Of a stretch of 64,000 bases of DNA, positions 20,485 to 28,925 are shown piece after piece. The position numbers and the translations under genes are program-made. This DNA comes from Scolanthus callimorphus (lineage: Eukaryota; Cnidaria; Anthozoa; Actiniaria; Edwardsiidae), in contig JAWWUD010000053.1 in the NCBI GenBank assembly GCA_033964015.1, positions 1-64,000 on the forward strand, given 5' to 3'. Each line of letters opens with the position of its first letter. Within the stretch, counting starts at the first letter, position 1. The notes beneath the pieces are model-generated. The model was given only the letters and a program-made list of their open reading frames with translations. It was not told the DNA's origin and did no database searches.

Positions 20485-20943
20485 ATGATATTGCCGATGA
20501 ATAATCGATTTTATCCTTATCAGAGATTTGTGGTACCCTATAAACAAATGGGTAAGGGAGACATAAGTGTTTTCGGAGGGGCGCACCCCTACGGGCAAGG
20601 CGGGAATGGACTTGGTGGAATGTTTCGTTCACTTTTTCGAACAGCCACTCCCATTTTGAAAATAGCCGCCAAAAAGGTTGATAAACAGTTACTTAACACT
20701 GGTCTTCAAACCGGTCAACAAATTGCTCAGGATGTAATGAACGGAAAGTCTTTAAAGACCTCTGCGAAATCAAGATTGAAAGGCGCTGGTAAAGAGCTGT
20801 TCACTAAAACATTGCACGAGTTTACTCAACAACAAGGAAAGGGACGGAGAGCTTTTAAGCGCAAACGGAAGGCTATCCCTGTTAGTTCTAAACAGACCAA
20901 GAAACGACGAACATCTCAGCGCTTCAACACTATCTTCGATTAA
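20485..20943 (+). CDS. Small basic virion-type protein (adenovirus pVI/pX-like)
   Basis: 152 residues. A Gly-rich N-terminal part (GAHPYGQGGNGLGGMFRSLF) leads to an amphipathic helix (FRTATPILKIAAKKVDKQLL) and a strongly basic C-terminus (RAFKRKRKA, KQTKKRR). Amphipathic plus basic small proteins beside the capsid gene are common in adintoviruses and adenoviruses, where they disrupt membranes or condense DNA. Role inferred; possible protease substrate because of Gly-Gly sites. Confidence 0.55.
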   Translation: MILPMNNRFYPYQRFVVPYKQMGKGDISVFGGAHPYGQGGNGLGGMFRSLFRTATPILKIAAKKVDKQLLNTGLQTGQQIAQDVMNGKSLKTSAKSRLKGAGKELFTKTLHEFTQQQGKGRRAFKRKRKAIPVSSKQTKKRRTSQRFNTIFD

Positions 20944-20945
20944 GC

Positions 20946-22262
20946 ATGGCCTCTGCTCACCCAATGTCTGCACCAGGGGAGAATTCAAGTTTACAACTCT
21001 TCAGTGTACCTGTAACGGATGTGTCCATTCTGAAAAGTAAATGGGTAGACTATGAGCCAATTCAAAGCGGTACCAATCCGACTGAATTCCTGATCAGACC
21101 ACTTGCTTATTACATTGATCCTACGAAGTCAGAACTTCTCTTTGTTGTGAAAATAACAAAACGTGATGGCTCCGATATTGGAAATGAGAAATACACTTTG
21201 ATAAATAATGCACTTCATTCGATAATCAAACAATTCACCATTAAGATAAACGATACCCTTGTGACAGAGCAGTCCGATACACAAGCCTATAATGCGTACA
21301 TCAAGACTTTGCTTAATTACACTGATCAGGCAAAGAAGTCATACTTAACTAAGTCACTTTATTATAAAGATACATCAGGACATATGGATGAAGTGGATAA
21401 CACAGCGGATACAAATATGGGATTGAAAAAGCGAGCTACATTTACTAGTGGTAGCAAAGAAGTAGGATTGGTTGGTGTACCACTTTGCGATATATTCAAT
21501 ACGGAGAAGCTCCTTTTAGACCGCCTTGAAATTAAAATGAAAGTAGACCTCAACAGTGACGAATTTGTTTTGATGTCCGGAGAAGACAATAATGACTGCA
21601 AGCTTCACATTGTTTCCAGTACACTTCGAATACGTCAAGTACAAGTGGCCGACAGTACAAAACTGGAACACGTCAAAATAATGACAGGGCCAAAGGCTGT
21701 ACCTGCTGTCTATACTATTACAAGAACACCAACATATGCACGCATTATTCCCAAAGATGTACTTAATCACACAGAGACGGATCTATTTAATGGTCTAGTT
21801 CCTCAAAGTTTTATTTTTGGCATGGTAAGGAATGATGCATATAATGGATCATTCAAAAGAAATCCTTTCAACTTTCAGCTATTCGATCTAGATTCCGTGC
21901 GTGTTACAGTAAATGGAGAAGAAACGCCTTACTCGCTAATAGATCTGTCAGGAGGAAAAAAAATTGACGGTTTTAACACATTGTTTTCCGGAAGTGGAGA
22001 TATGAATTGTGGCCATGGTTTAGACATAGATAGAGAAGACTGGGAGAACGGATATGGTCTTTTCCGACTCGATTTGACACCTGACGGAAGTGGTCACCCC
22101 AGTCATCTAATACCTTATCGAAATGGAAACGTTAACCTTTATTTGAAATTTGGAAAACAAACACCCACCGTGCTTAATTTAATAGTCTACTCAGAAATTC
22201 AGAGCCAGTTGGAGATTGACCGTAATAGACGCGTGGTCTATGATTTAACTCAAGGATCTTAA
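20946..22262 (+). CDS. MCP: Major capsid protein (double jelly-roll)
   Basis: 438 residues, the usual size of Polinton/adintovirus capsid proteins. The N-terminus SLQLFSVPVTDVSILKSKWV, the block LINNALHSIIKQFTIKINDT and the later KRNPFNFQLFDLDSVRVTVN followed by YSLIDLSGG are typical of this hexon-like family. It forms the icosahedral shell. It lies 2 bp after the basic protein and 13 bp before the protease, in the late block, and the frame is intact. Confidence 0.85.
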   Translation: MASAHPMSAPGENSSLQLFSVPVTDVSILKSKWVDYEPIQSGTNPTEFLIRPLAYYIDPTKSELLFVVKITKRDGSDIGNEKYTLINNALHSIIKQFTIKINDTLVTEQSDTQAYNAYIKTLLNYTDQAKKSYLTKSLYYKDTSGHMDEVDNTADTNMGLKKRATFTSGSKEVGLVGVPLCDIFNTEKLLLDRLEIKMKVDLNSDEFVLMSGEDNNDCKLHIVSSTLRIRQVQVADSTKLEHVKIMTGPKAVPAVYTITRTPTYARIIPKDVLNHTETDLFNGLVPQSFIFGMVRNDAYNGSFKRNPFNFQLFDLDSVRVTVNGEETPYSLIDLSGGKKIDGFNTLFSGSGDMNCGHGLDIDREDWENGYGLFRLDLTPDGSGHPSHLIPYRNGNVNLYLKFGKQTPTVLNLIVYSEIQSQLEIDRNRRVVYDLTQGS

Positions 22263-22275
22263 AATAAGAAAAAAG

Positions 22276-22788
22276 ATGCATACTACCCAAGAGCTTTGGC
22301 AAGCTGCTCTGCGTGATCCCGTCTTAGCACCGATATTTGTAGGGGTGTACCCTATTGATAAACTACCTGTGATTCGGACATTTCCTTCCTGCGTCATATC
22401 AAACACAGATCCTCATAATCTTCCGGGCGTGCACTGGACGGCAATGTTTTTTGCATCAACCAGTGAGAGTGAATTTTTTGATAGTTATGGTTTTCCGCCT
22501 GACACATATGGGATGGAAAAGTACGTAATGAGAGACGTCACATACTACAATGACAAACCCATGCAAGGATTGACTACCGATACATGCGGAGACTATTGCA
22601 TTTTCTATTTGATACATAGAGCAAGAAATATAGATATGCTTAGTATACAATCTAAATTTCAGACGTACGATACGCACTGGAACGATACTCAAGTAGCAAA
22701 ATTTGTACATCAATATATTAATTCTTTAAAAACAAAAAGATGTAATACAATAGTGTCGGACAATCAATGTTGTAATTCGTGTAGGTAG
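22276..22788 (+). CDS. PRO: Adenain-like cysteine protease
   Basis: 170 residues. Catalytic layout of the C5/C48 clan is visible: His53 (PGVHWTA), Asp69 (FFDSYG), Gln97 and Cys104 (TDTCGDYC), with the Gln-Cys gap of seven as in adenain. It would mature virion proteins. A run of AATAAA signals follows its stop at 22797-22812, ending this transcription block. Confidence 0.88.
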   Translation: MHTTQELWQAALRDPVLAPIFVGVYPIDKLPVIRTFPSCVISNTDPHNLPGVHWTAMFFASTSESEFFDSYGFPPDTYGMEKYVMRDVTYYNDKPMQGLTTDTCGDYCIFYLIHRARNIDMLSIQSKFQTYDTHWNDTQVAKFVHQYINSLKTKRCNTIVSDNQCCNSCR

Positions 22789-22794
22789 ACCAAC

Positions 22795-22815
22795 AAGAAT
22801 AAATAAATAAATTTC
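22795..22815 (+). terminator. Overlapping polyadenylation signals
   Basis: AATAAATAAATAAATTT directly after the protease stop; marks the 3' end of the capsid-protease unit and separates it from the ATPase. Confidence 0.65.
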
Positions 22816-22914
22816 AATGAACTCTGTGTAGTAGTGTCTTTACTTCAATGTTGATTAAAGGGTCTTGCACACTCCTTTTTGGACTCACAAGTATTTTCGC
22901 TTCGTCGAGGGAAC

Positions 22915-23592
22915 ATGTTTAAATTTAAGTGTCCAAGTAATATTATGATTGGAGGCCCCAGTCAATGTGGAAAAAGCACTTACACTAGGGAGCTGATCGA
23001 ACATGCGAATGAAGTGTTTGATCGTCCTGTTCGAAAGATAGTGTATTGCTACGGTCAGTGGCAAAACTGGTTTAATGACTTCTCGTCGCAAGTCACATTT
23101 ATTGAAGGAGCTCCCGATGACATCCCAAGTATGTTTCCACCTTCACAACGTCCAGGAATTTTAGTTTTGGATGACTTGATGAGAAGTTGTAGTAATGATT
23201 CTCATATAGCTGATCTATTTACCAAAATTTCGCATCACTGTGATGTTACATGCATTTATTTAACTCAAAATCTATTTCCACCTGGAAAGTTTTCAAGAAG
23301 TATATCCCTAAATTCTCATTACATCGTTGCTTTTAATAATCCTAGAGATACTTTAGGTTTTAGAACTTTAGCTCAGCAAGCATTTCCTGGTGATGTGCCA
23401 TTTGTTTTAGAATGTTTTCGAGATGCTACCTCAAAACCCTTCGGTTACCTATTGTTAGATCTCCATCCTCGTTCGTTATCTTTACAACGTTTACAAACCA
23501 ATATTTTACCTAAACCAAACTCTTTTCCTGTAATTTATCTCAACGGTAAAATGCACAAAACAGAAGTGCCAATACCGGTAGATCTCATTTGA
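22915..23592 (+). CDS. ATP: Packaging ATPase (FtsK/HerA-A32 type)
   Basis: 226 residues from ATG 22915. Walker A is GGPSQCGKST at residues 13-22, and Walker B is GILVLDDLM at about 81-89, followed by a downstream TQNLF sensor-like segment. The family translocates viral DNA into preformed capsids. It lies about 120 bp after the protease and 4 bp before the next gene. Confidence 0.88.
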   Translation: MFKFKCPSNIMIGGPSQCGKSTYTRELIEHANEVFDRPVRKIVYCYGQWQNWFNDFSSQVTFIEGAPDDIPSMFPPSQRPGILVLDDLMRSCSNDSHIADLFTKISHHCDVTCIYLTQNLFPPGKFSRSISLNSHYIVAFNNPRDTLGFRTLAQQAFPGDVPFVLECFRDATSKPFGYLLLDLHPRSLSLQRLQTNILPKPNSFPVIYLNGKMHKTEVPIPVDLI

Positions 23593-23596
23593 CATT

Positions 23597-24049
23597 ATGG
23601 GGGCATGCAAAACACATCAACGTGGAAAACGCTCAACAAAAAATCAAAGTGGAGGAAACATGACCTTGCGTTCTGGTCTGCACACAACTCCAAAACGAAA
23701 ACGTGTTGTATCAAATCACAGCAGGGTGAAACAGCATTTACCATTTCTCTGCGCTTGTTTTAAAAGTAAAGGGCAACAAAGAAAACAAATGATTAGCCAT
23801 GCAAGCAAAGGACAAGTCGAAGCTATAAGTGAAGTAGTCTTAAACCTTTTAAAAGGTAATATCATCGTGCCCACCGCATCATTTAAACGTCTGAAACCGC
23901 ATAAGACGAAGCTCCTTTACTTGACTAGAAAAACACCAAGTCTTAAAAAGAAGAAAGAAGTATTAAATCAGAAAGGTGGTTTTCTTCCGGCCTTGGCATC
24001 TTTGATCGCACCCCTGGCTGTTAACCTATTCGGAAAAATATTAAAATGA
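23597..24049 (+). CDS. Basic protein with hydrophobic C-terminus
   Basis: 150 residues, very Lys/Arg-rich, with a CACF pair and a C-terminal GGFLPALASLIAPLAVNLFG segment that could bind membrane. Proteins of this shape are recurrent in Polinton-like viruses, often as minor virion components. Function not known; a membrane-active or core role is inferred from composition. The stop overlaps the next ATG. Confidence 0.5.
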   Translation: MGACKTHQRGKRSTKNQSGGNMTLRSGLHTTPKRKRVVSNHSRVKQHLPFLCACFKSKGQQRKQMISHASKGQVEAISEVVLNLLKGNIIVPTASFKRLKPHKTKLLYLTRKTPSLKKKKEVLNQKGGFLPALASLIAPLAVNLFGKILK

Positions 24050-24648
24050 AGCAAGCTAAAAAAATGTTCCTAGTACCTGAGCACTTAATGAAAAGTATCG
24101 AGACTGAGCATCAAGTAACGGCACCTCCACAACTTTCTACCTTGACGCGATTGGATAGTGACCTAAAACAAGTCATGGAGTCTGATTTTCCTGAAGATAA
24201 AAAAGTACTGATGTTGGATCAAATACTACAAAGATATCACGGAGTTATGGGTCAACTTAAATCGGATGCTAATGTTAAACCTACTGTCATAGTTTCAAAA
24301 ACAGAGCCCGCAACCCCTAAAGATGAATCAACCCCACCTCCAACATATTCTGCGATTATGCCAAAACCTACGGCATCCAAGTCACAAAAAGAATCTGAGA
24401 CTCCTGTTAGCAGTAAGGAATTTAGACTCCCAAAGGAGCTTAACTTTTCAGATTTGGAAATTCCACCAAGTTTTAATACTTATCAAGAAACTAATAGAAA
24501 GTTTAAACCATCAAATCAAAGAAAAATTAAAAGAGCCAAGGACAAGTCTGTTCTGAGCTTTCCTCATAAATATGACAAACTGTCAAAGGTTCGAAAAACG
24601 CCTTTGGTTGCTAGGTTACGTAGTAATAGAGAATGGGAACCTTATTAG
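24046..24648 (+). CDS. Pro/Ser/Lys-rich structural-type protein
   Basis: 200 residues. N-terminal KQAKKMFLVPEHLMKSIE, a central predicted-disordered region rich in Pro, Ser and Thr (TPPPTYSAIMPKP) and a basic C-terminus. PPxY within PTYSAI-type context (PPPTYS) resembles a late-domain-like motif but is not an exact PPxY. No family recognised. It closes the rightward block before a short gap. Confidence 0.45.
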   Translation: MKQAKKMFLVPEHLMKSIETEHQVTAPPQLSTLTRLDSDLKQVMESDFPEDKKVLMLDQILQRYHGVMGQLKSDANVKPTVIVSKTEPATPKDESTPPPTYSAIMPKPTASKSQKESETPVSSKEFRLPKELNFSDLEIPPSFNTYQETNRKFKPSNQRKIKRAKDKSVLSFPHKYDKLSKVRKTPLVARLRSNREWEPY

Positions 24649-24746
24649 ACAAGTAAAACTTGTTTAGAATAGAGACTAAAACAGGTTTTGTTCCAATAAT
24701 ATAAAAGATCTAAAGTATTGTTACCCGTTGGCATTTGTTGAGAATC

Positions 24747-25103
24747 ATGACTCAGTCACAGCTCGACTTACGATGTGAAAACGCCTATTGGAATTGTTTG
24801 GCATTTATGGTTTATAACGACATTGCAAAACACAATCAAGCTTGTCTAGATGACAACAAGCAACTCGAAAAATACGTCCAAGACACTTTGAGTACTATCG
24901 AGAGAGAGGAAACATATTGGCTTTGGCAAGATCTCTTGGATTGCCTTGGATTATTAGCACCATATGAACAGGAGTGGATCGATAATACAAACAATGAAAA
25001 AGAGAACATTATTAAAATCATTATGCAGCCTGATAGGTTTCGAAAAACCTGTTGGTACTGGTTAGACCTGATTGTTAATGGGGTAGACGAAGAGGACGCT
25101 TAA
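24747..25103 (+). CDS. Unrecognised acidic 118-residue Polinton protein
   Basis: ATG 24747 (MTQSQLDLRCENAYWNCLAF). Helical, acidic, with Trp-rich repeats EETYWLWQDLLDCLG and RKTCWYWLDLI that look like two related helical hairpins. It ends 5 bp before the right inverted repeat. Function unknown; its place at the element edge resembles regulatory accessory genes. Confidence 0.45.
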   Translation: MTQSQLDLRCENAYWNCLAFMVYNDIAKHNQACLDDNKQLEKYVQDTLSTIEREETYWLWQDLLDCLGLLAPYEQEWIDNTNNEKENIIKIIMQPDRFRKTCWYWLDLIVNGVDEEDA

Positions 25104-25108
25104 AACCG

Positions 25109-25501
25109 CTATGAACCATTTCCTCAGTACATACCTTTTATACAGGAAGGAACTAACCAGGAACTCGAATGGAACGATAAACTCAAATAACAGTATGCAG
25201 ACATGTTGTAAGCAAAATAATGCCGTTATCCAGATTGTAAAGTTATCCTTTACTGTAATAAAATAATCAAACGAAATATTCATATTGTAAAAAAATGTAC
25301 CTCTTGTAATAAAATTTATTCATACCAAATACTTGTCTCTACAACGTCATTTGTCACATGCCCTTACGTGACCCTGGTCGCCATTTTGAATATATCACTA
25401 AAGCCCCCCCTCTTCCTTATTGAATTATTCATTAGCGTCTATTTGGGCATGTCCGCCATTTTGAATATTAATTGCGACCCCAAGCGACGGGTTATACTAC
25501 T
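25109..25501 (-). repeat. Polinton right terminal inverted repeat, 393 bp
   Basis: Partner of 8729-9121. Positions 25109-25190 on the + strand hold an orphan copy of the C-terminal codons of the GRF-finger gene, with its TAA stop, without the rest of the gene. Confidence 0.92.
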
Positions 25502-26806
25502 GCTTTCTTTTGCTTTTACCGGAGCACGTTGTGGTACTGGCAGTTGGAGCAACGAAGCTGAAATTGAATGTGCAGCCCTCAAACTTTCCGATCTTGGTAC
25601 CTGAAAACAGCCCAGTGGCTGTTGTACTTGCTGATTCACGGTGGTTGAAGCTTGCTGTGGACTGAACAGCCAGACTTTGGGCTGCTGTTGATCTTGAAAG
25701 AACATTTGACATTTTCCTTTGATGGACGGCTGACGCGGCTTTGTATGAATCCAGACTCTTGAGGTTTTTATGACCACTCAGTTGAACTACATAATTCTCA
25801 GGAATGTCGGCGTCCATGAGGCGGGAACTGCAGGTTTTTCTGACGGAATGATTTGTTACGTTTCCTGGCAGCCCTGCGGCTTTGGCGGCATTTACTAGGA
25901 ACTTTCCGATGGAGTTTTTTTCCCAGAGCGCCATTGGCGTACCAGATCTGTGAATCCAGCTTTCACTTGTGATTGATCGTCAGAAAAAAGGGAGCCTTTT
26001 GGATCCTTTGCTGCATCCGGTCTGTGACTTGCAAATGCTTTGTAGATCTCTACAGGACAACGGCGATTCCCAGTTGCTTGCGCTTTGGGGTAAAAAGCAC
26101 GCTGGTGACCTTCGCCATGTCGTGTCTAGCTCCCTCGCTCCGCTCGCCACACAAGAACTTCCTCTTCTGTTTCTGCTTCAGCCTCAAGAGCGACGTCTCT
26201 CCACTTTAGTTTCCTGGATTCATCCCGGGCCCTGAAACCAAAGTGAAGAGTCAAAACCCACCAGAGGGTTCGCTGCAGAACTTCGGCTTCGTGAGTGCCG
26301 AAAAGGCCCCTGTCAAACAGCAAATCTTCCTCGTCTTCCGTCAAGGCTCGGGCTGCTTGTGGACGGTTTCCCTTTGCAAAAACCTCAACCAGCTGCTTTT
26401 TTCGGGCCACCAGCACCTCTCTTGACTTGATAAACTCGGGGTCTTTGAAAATATTGATACTTGACCCACAATAATTCAGCTTTCGCTGGATGCTTCGTTG
26501 GAATGAGGCGAGAGAGGTCGGCTCGTATACGTCGCCATTTTTCTTTTTCACGGACATGAAAAAGTTGCAAAGCAGCATGTTCAGTTCTTCAGCAGGTATG
26601 TCTTCAAGTTTTCTGGCATCATTGACACTTTCACAGAATTTCTGCCAAACACTTACATCGTAGGTGGTCTTCTTTGTTGTATTTTCTGCTCTCTGGCCAT
26701 CGATAAATTCTTGAACTTCTTGTGCATTGGCCGATTGCACTTTTTGTTTTCTCCACGATTTTCCTTTGAATTGTCGGCCTGAGGATAGTAAAATTCGCTT
26801 TCGCAA
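25502..26806 (-). pseudogene. Crypton-type tyrosine recombinase (DUF3504-like), interrupted
   Basis: The minus strand from 26806 encodes an N-terminal core-binding domain (AENTTKKTTYDVSVWQKFCE) and the catalytic domain with RARDESRKLKW (first Arg, about 26220) and HSVRKTCSSRL (HxxR, about 25840). The C-terminal SGHKNLKSLDSY would provide the second His/Lys and the nucleophile Tyr. Such recombinases mobilise Cryptons and gave rise to animal genes such as KIAA1958 and ZMYM2. Defects: an in-frame stop near 26126, a frameshift near 25935, and the Polinton inserted just before the end (remainder at 8694-8728). Confidence 0.75.
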
Positions 26807-27027
26807 TGAGAGCTATCGTTCTCCCATTCCATTTTGTACAAAACAATGTTTTTGTAATGACATGAGTTCAAATAAATTATGTTATAAAATGCTGCAAAAC
26901 ATTGAAAGTTGTTGTTTGTTTTGAATGATAGCGAGGAGCGGGCCGGATCGGGGTCCGGATCGTAGGATTCCGGCCCGCTCGCGAGCCAATCACAGCGCGC
27001 GATTTGATGGACACCGGACCGCGAAAA
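26807..27027. other. Crypton 5' flank
   Basis: Includes a GC-rich GGGCCGGATCGGGGTCCGG stretch with inverted CCGGCCCGCTCGCGAG at 26938-26985. Alternate frames around 26800-26850 may hold the true recombinase N-terminus. Confidence 0.35.
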
Positions 27028-27118
27028 AATAAAGGGATTTATTGGGAAAAAACTAATTCCAGCTGCTGGGAAATGGAGGTGACAAAAAAAATCCCAGCTT
27101 ACGGAATTCATTGGGATA

Positions 27119-27652
27119 TCTCATGAACTCGCACATTCGTGCGCTAAGAACTCATATTTGTTTTGTTTTATTAACCTAATCATTTGACGCTTGATTTGCA
27201 CTTATTATTAGAATGATTGGCAGCTAGTTGTAACGCAATTATTATAAGCCATTTAAATAGTATCCTGGGCGTGTACTATGTTTTAGTCAAGTTGGAACGT
27301 GGAGTTTGTAGTTTTCGGAGTTTAGAGTTAAAGGAGTACGAAGTTTGCAGTCAACGGAGTTTTGGAGTTCTGTGGAGTTTACGGAGTTAAATAGTTTTCT
27401 ACTAGCTACTTGGAGACGGGATCAGATGTAAGTTATAAATGTTATTACAAGTTTTGATTTAGTGAGTTTTGCTTAGATTGGTAGTTTAATGCTTAGTCCT
27501 GATCCATGAATTGTAATCTTTTCCTAGTTTTCACCGCGTGTACTGTAAATAGCTGATTAAACGTGCTGTATATTACGCTGTTGCCGTACTGTGGTTGAGC
27601 TGGCGAGCTGGACGCACAACACCCCGTGTCTGCTAGCGTCGAGAACGCGACA
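27119..27652. mobile_element. Solo-LTR-like insertion, 534 bp
   Basis: Flanked by a 5-bp direct repeat GGATA (27114-27118 and 27653-27657) inside the minisatellite. It ends GAGAACGCGACA, contains TATAAG near 27244 and GATTAAACGTGCTG near 27555, and has no ORF. The 5' end starts TCTCATG rather than TG, which weakens the LTR call. Confidence 0.4.
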
Positions 27653-27860
27653 GGATAGAAAAATCCCAATCCTGGGAATTCATTGAGACAGACAAGTCAG
27701 TTTAAAGGAATTCATTGGGACAGAGAAATTCCACTGCTGGGAATTTACTGGGACAAAAAAATCCAAGCTTAGGATATTAATTGGGACAGAAAAAGCTGAA
27801 CCTTGGGAATTCACTGGTACAAAAAAAAATCCCAGCTTAGGAAATTCATTGAAAGAAAAG

Positions 27861-28255
27861 AAAAGATCTTCTCCTCATCGTGAGGGAACTCATAGCGGTC
27901 GAAAGTACACGACTGCTAGACAAGGAGAGGTTGGAGGACTTAACCGGCTGCATTAGATGGCGCAAATTGCAGCCGCGCAGCTTACAATCATGAGGGCTGT
28001 TTTACAGGATATATGCCTCCGAAAGCCAGGCCATTGCACCGGGAGACAATCCCCTACTCGTACGAAGAGTGCAACGGGTTCTTTAGCGTCCACCTTGAAC
28101 GGGGGTAGAAGGGAAGGTAGACGGGACCTCCGTTTATTGTCTCATCCGAAAGACTAAGGAAAAACAGTAGAACTAAGTTCAACCCGCAATATGAACCTGT
28201 CTCGATCACGACTAGAACAGAAACAAAATTTGCCCTGTCCCAGCCGTGACACTGA
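27861..28255 (-). mobile_element. SINE-related insertion, reverse orientation
   Basis: The inverse strand contains CTTTCGGATGAGACAATAAA and GAGGTCCCGTCT, the same block found in the SINE at 31379-31775, plus a related TTAAAGAACCAC-like segment. The tRNA-like head is not evident, so it is divergent or truncated. Confidence 0.5.
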
Positions 28256-28489
28256 GCCAACCATGCTTCCCTGAGACAGAAAAATCACAGCACTGGGAAT
28301 TCCTTTGGACAGAAAAATCCCAGTCCTGGGAACTAGTAGGGATAGATACTTCCCAATTATTGGAATTGATTTGGATGGAAATATCTTATTGGGATTTCTT
28401 TGGGGAAGAAAAAAAAAACACTTTTGGTAATTTGTTGGGAAATGGAAATCCCATTGCTGCGGTGGCTTGTAGGGGCCATGTTCTTTGTA

Positions 28490-28872
28490 TGGTATTTTTT
28501 TTTGTAATCGCCCAGCTTTTTCTAAACGCCCAGCTTTTGTTTCAATCGCCCAGCTTATTTTTGTAATCGCTCAGCTTTTTCTAAACGCCCAGCTATTTTT
28601 TCAATCGCCCAGCTTTTTTTTTGTAAACGCCCAGCTTTTTCTAAACGCCCAGCATTATTTTCAATCGCCCAGCTTTTTTTTAATCGCCCAGCTTTTTCTG
28701 AACGCCCAGATTTTTTTTTCAATCGCCCACCTTTTTTTCAATCGCCCAGATTTTTTGTAATCGCCCAGATTTTTTTGAACGCCCAAATTTTTTCTAAGGC
28801 GCTCAGGATTTTCTAATCGCCCAGCTCAGTTTCTGAACGCGAAGCTTTTTTTTGACGCCCAGCTTTTTCTGG
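28490..28872 (+). repeat. Minisatellite of CGCCCAGC units
   Basis: About 18 diverged units of alternating T(n)GTAATCGCCCAGC, CTAAACGCCCAGC and TTCAATCGCCCAGC. Units average about 20 bp. The array stops about 40 bp before the first exon of the host gene. Confidence 0.85.
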
Positions 28873-28875
28873 GCA

Positions 28876-28925
28876 CGAGTTGCGCATGCTCAGTCGTCAC
28901 TGCTTTTCCAACATGGCGGAGTCGA
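28876..28925 (+). promoter_or_regulatory. TATA-less promoter of the SAM/UBX/HECT gene
   Basis: TGCGCATGCTC is an NRF1-type site at about 28881-28891, and CCAACATGGCGGA at the start codon is a YY1-type site. Both are typical of TATA-less housekeeping promoters in animals, where YY1 sites often overlap the first ATG. Confidence 0.55.

Larger units (their letters stand above)
8729..25501. mobile_element. Polinton/Maverick (adintovirus-like endogenous virus), 16,773 bp
   Basis: Bounded by 393-bp inverted repeats starting AGTAGTATAACCCGTC and flanked by a perfect 6-bp target duplication GCTTTC (8723-8728 and 25502-25507). AG/CT ends and 6-bp duplications are Polinton hallmarks. It encodes family-B DNA polymerase, retroviral-type integrase, adenain-like protease, packaging ATPase, double-jelly-roll major capsid protein and two penton-like proteins. 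One frame break in polB is the only clear defect seen. Gene order (small leftward genes, polB with introns, then a tight rightward structural block) suggests early and late units. Confidence 0.95.
27028..28460. repeat. Degenerate minisatellite, interrupted by two insertions
   Basis: Units of about 30-35 bp built on GGGAATTCATTGGGACAGAAA followed by AATCCCAGC. Blocks at 27028-27118, 27653-27860 and 28260-28460 are the same array split by a solo-LTR-like insertion and a SINE-like insertion. Confidence 0.7.

Noticed and set aside
28485..28760. 91-residue frame reading through the CGCCCAGC array
   Set aside because: Low-complexity product of the minisatellite with no other coding sign.
28490..28872. 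CRISPR-like array
   Set aside because: Spacers are not unique, units vary in length, and there is no cas gene in an animal genome; it is a minisatellite.
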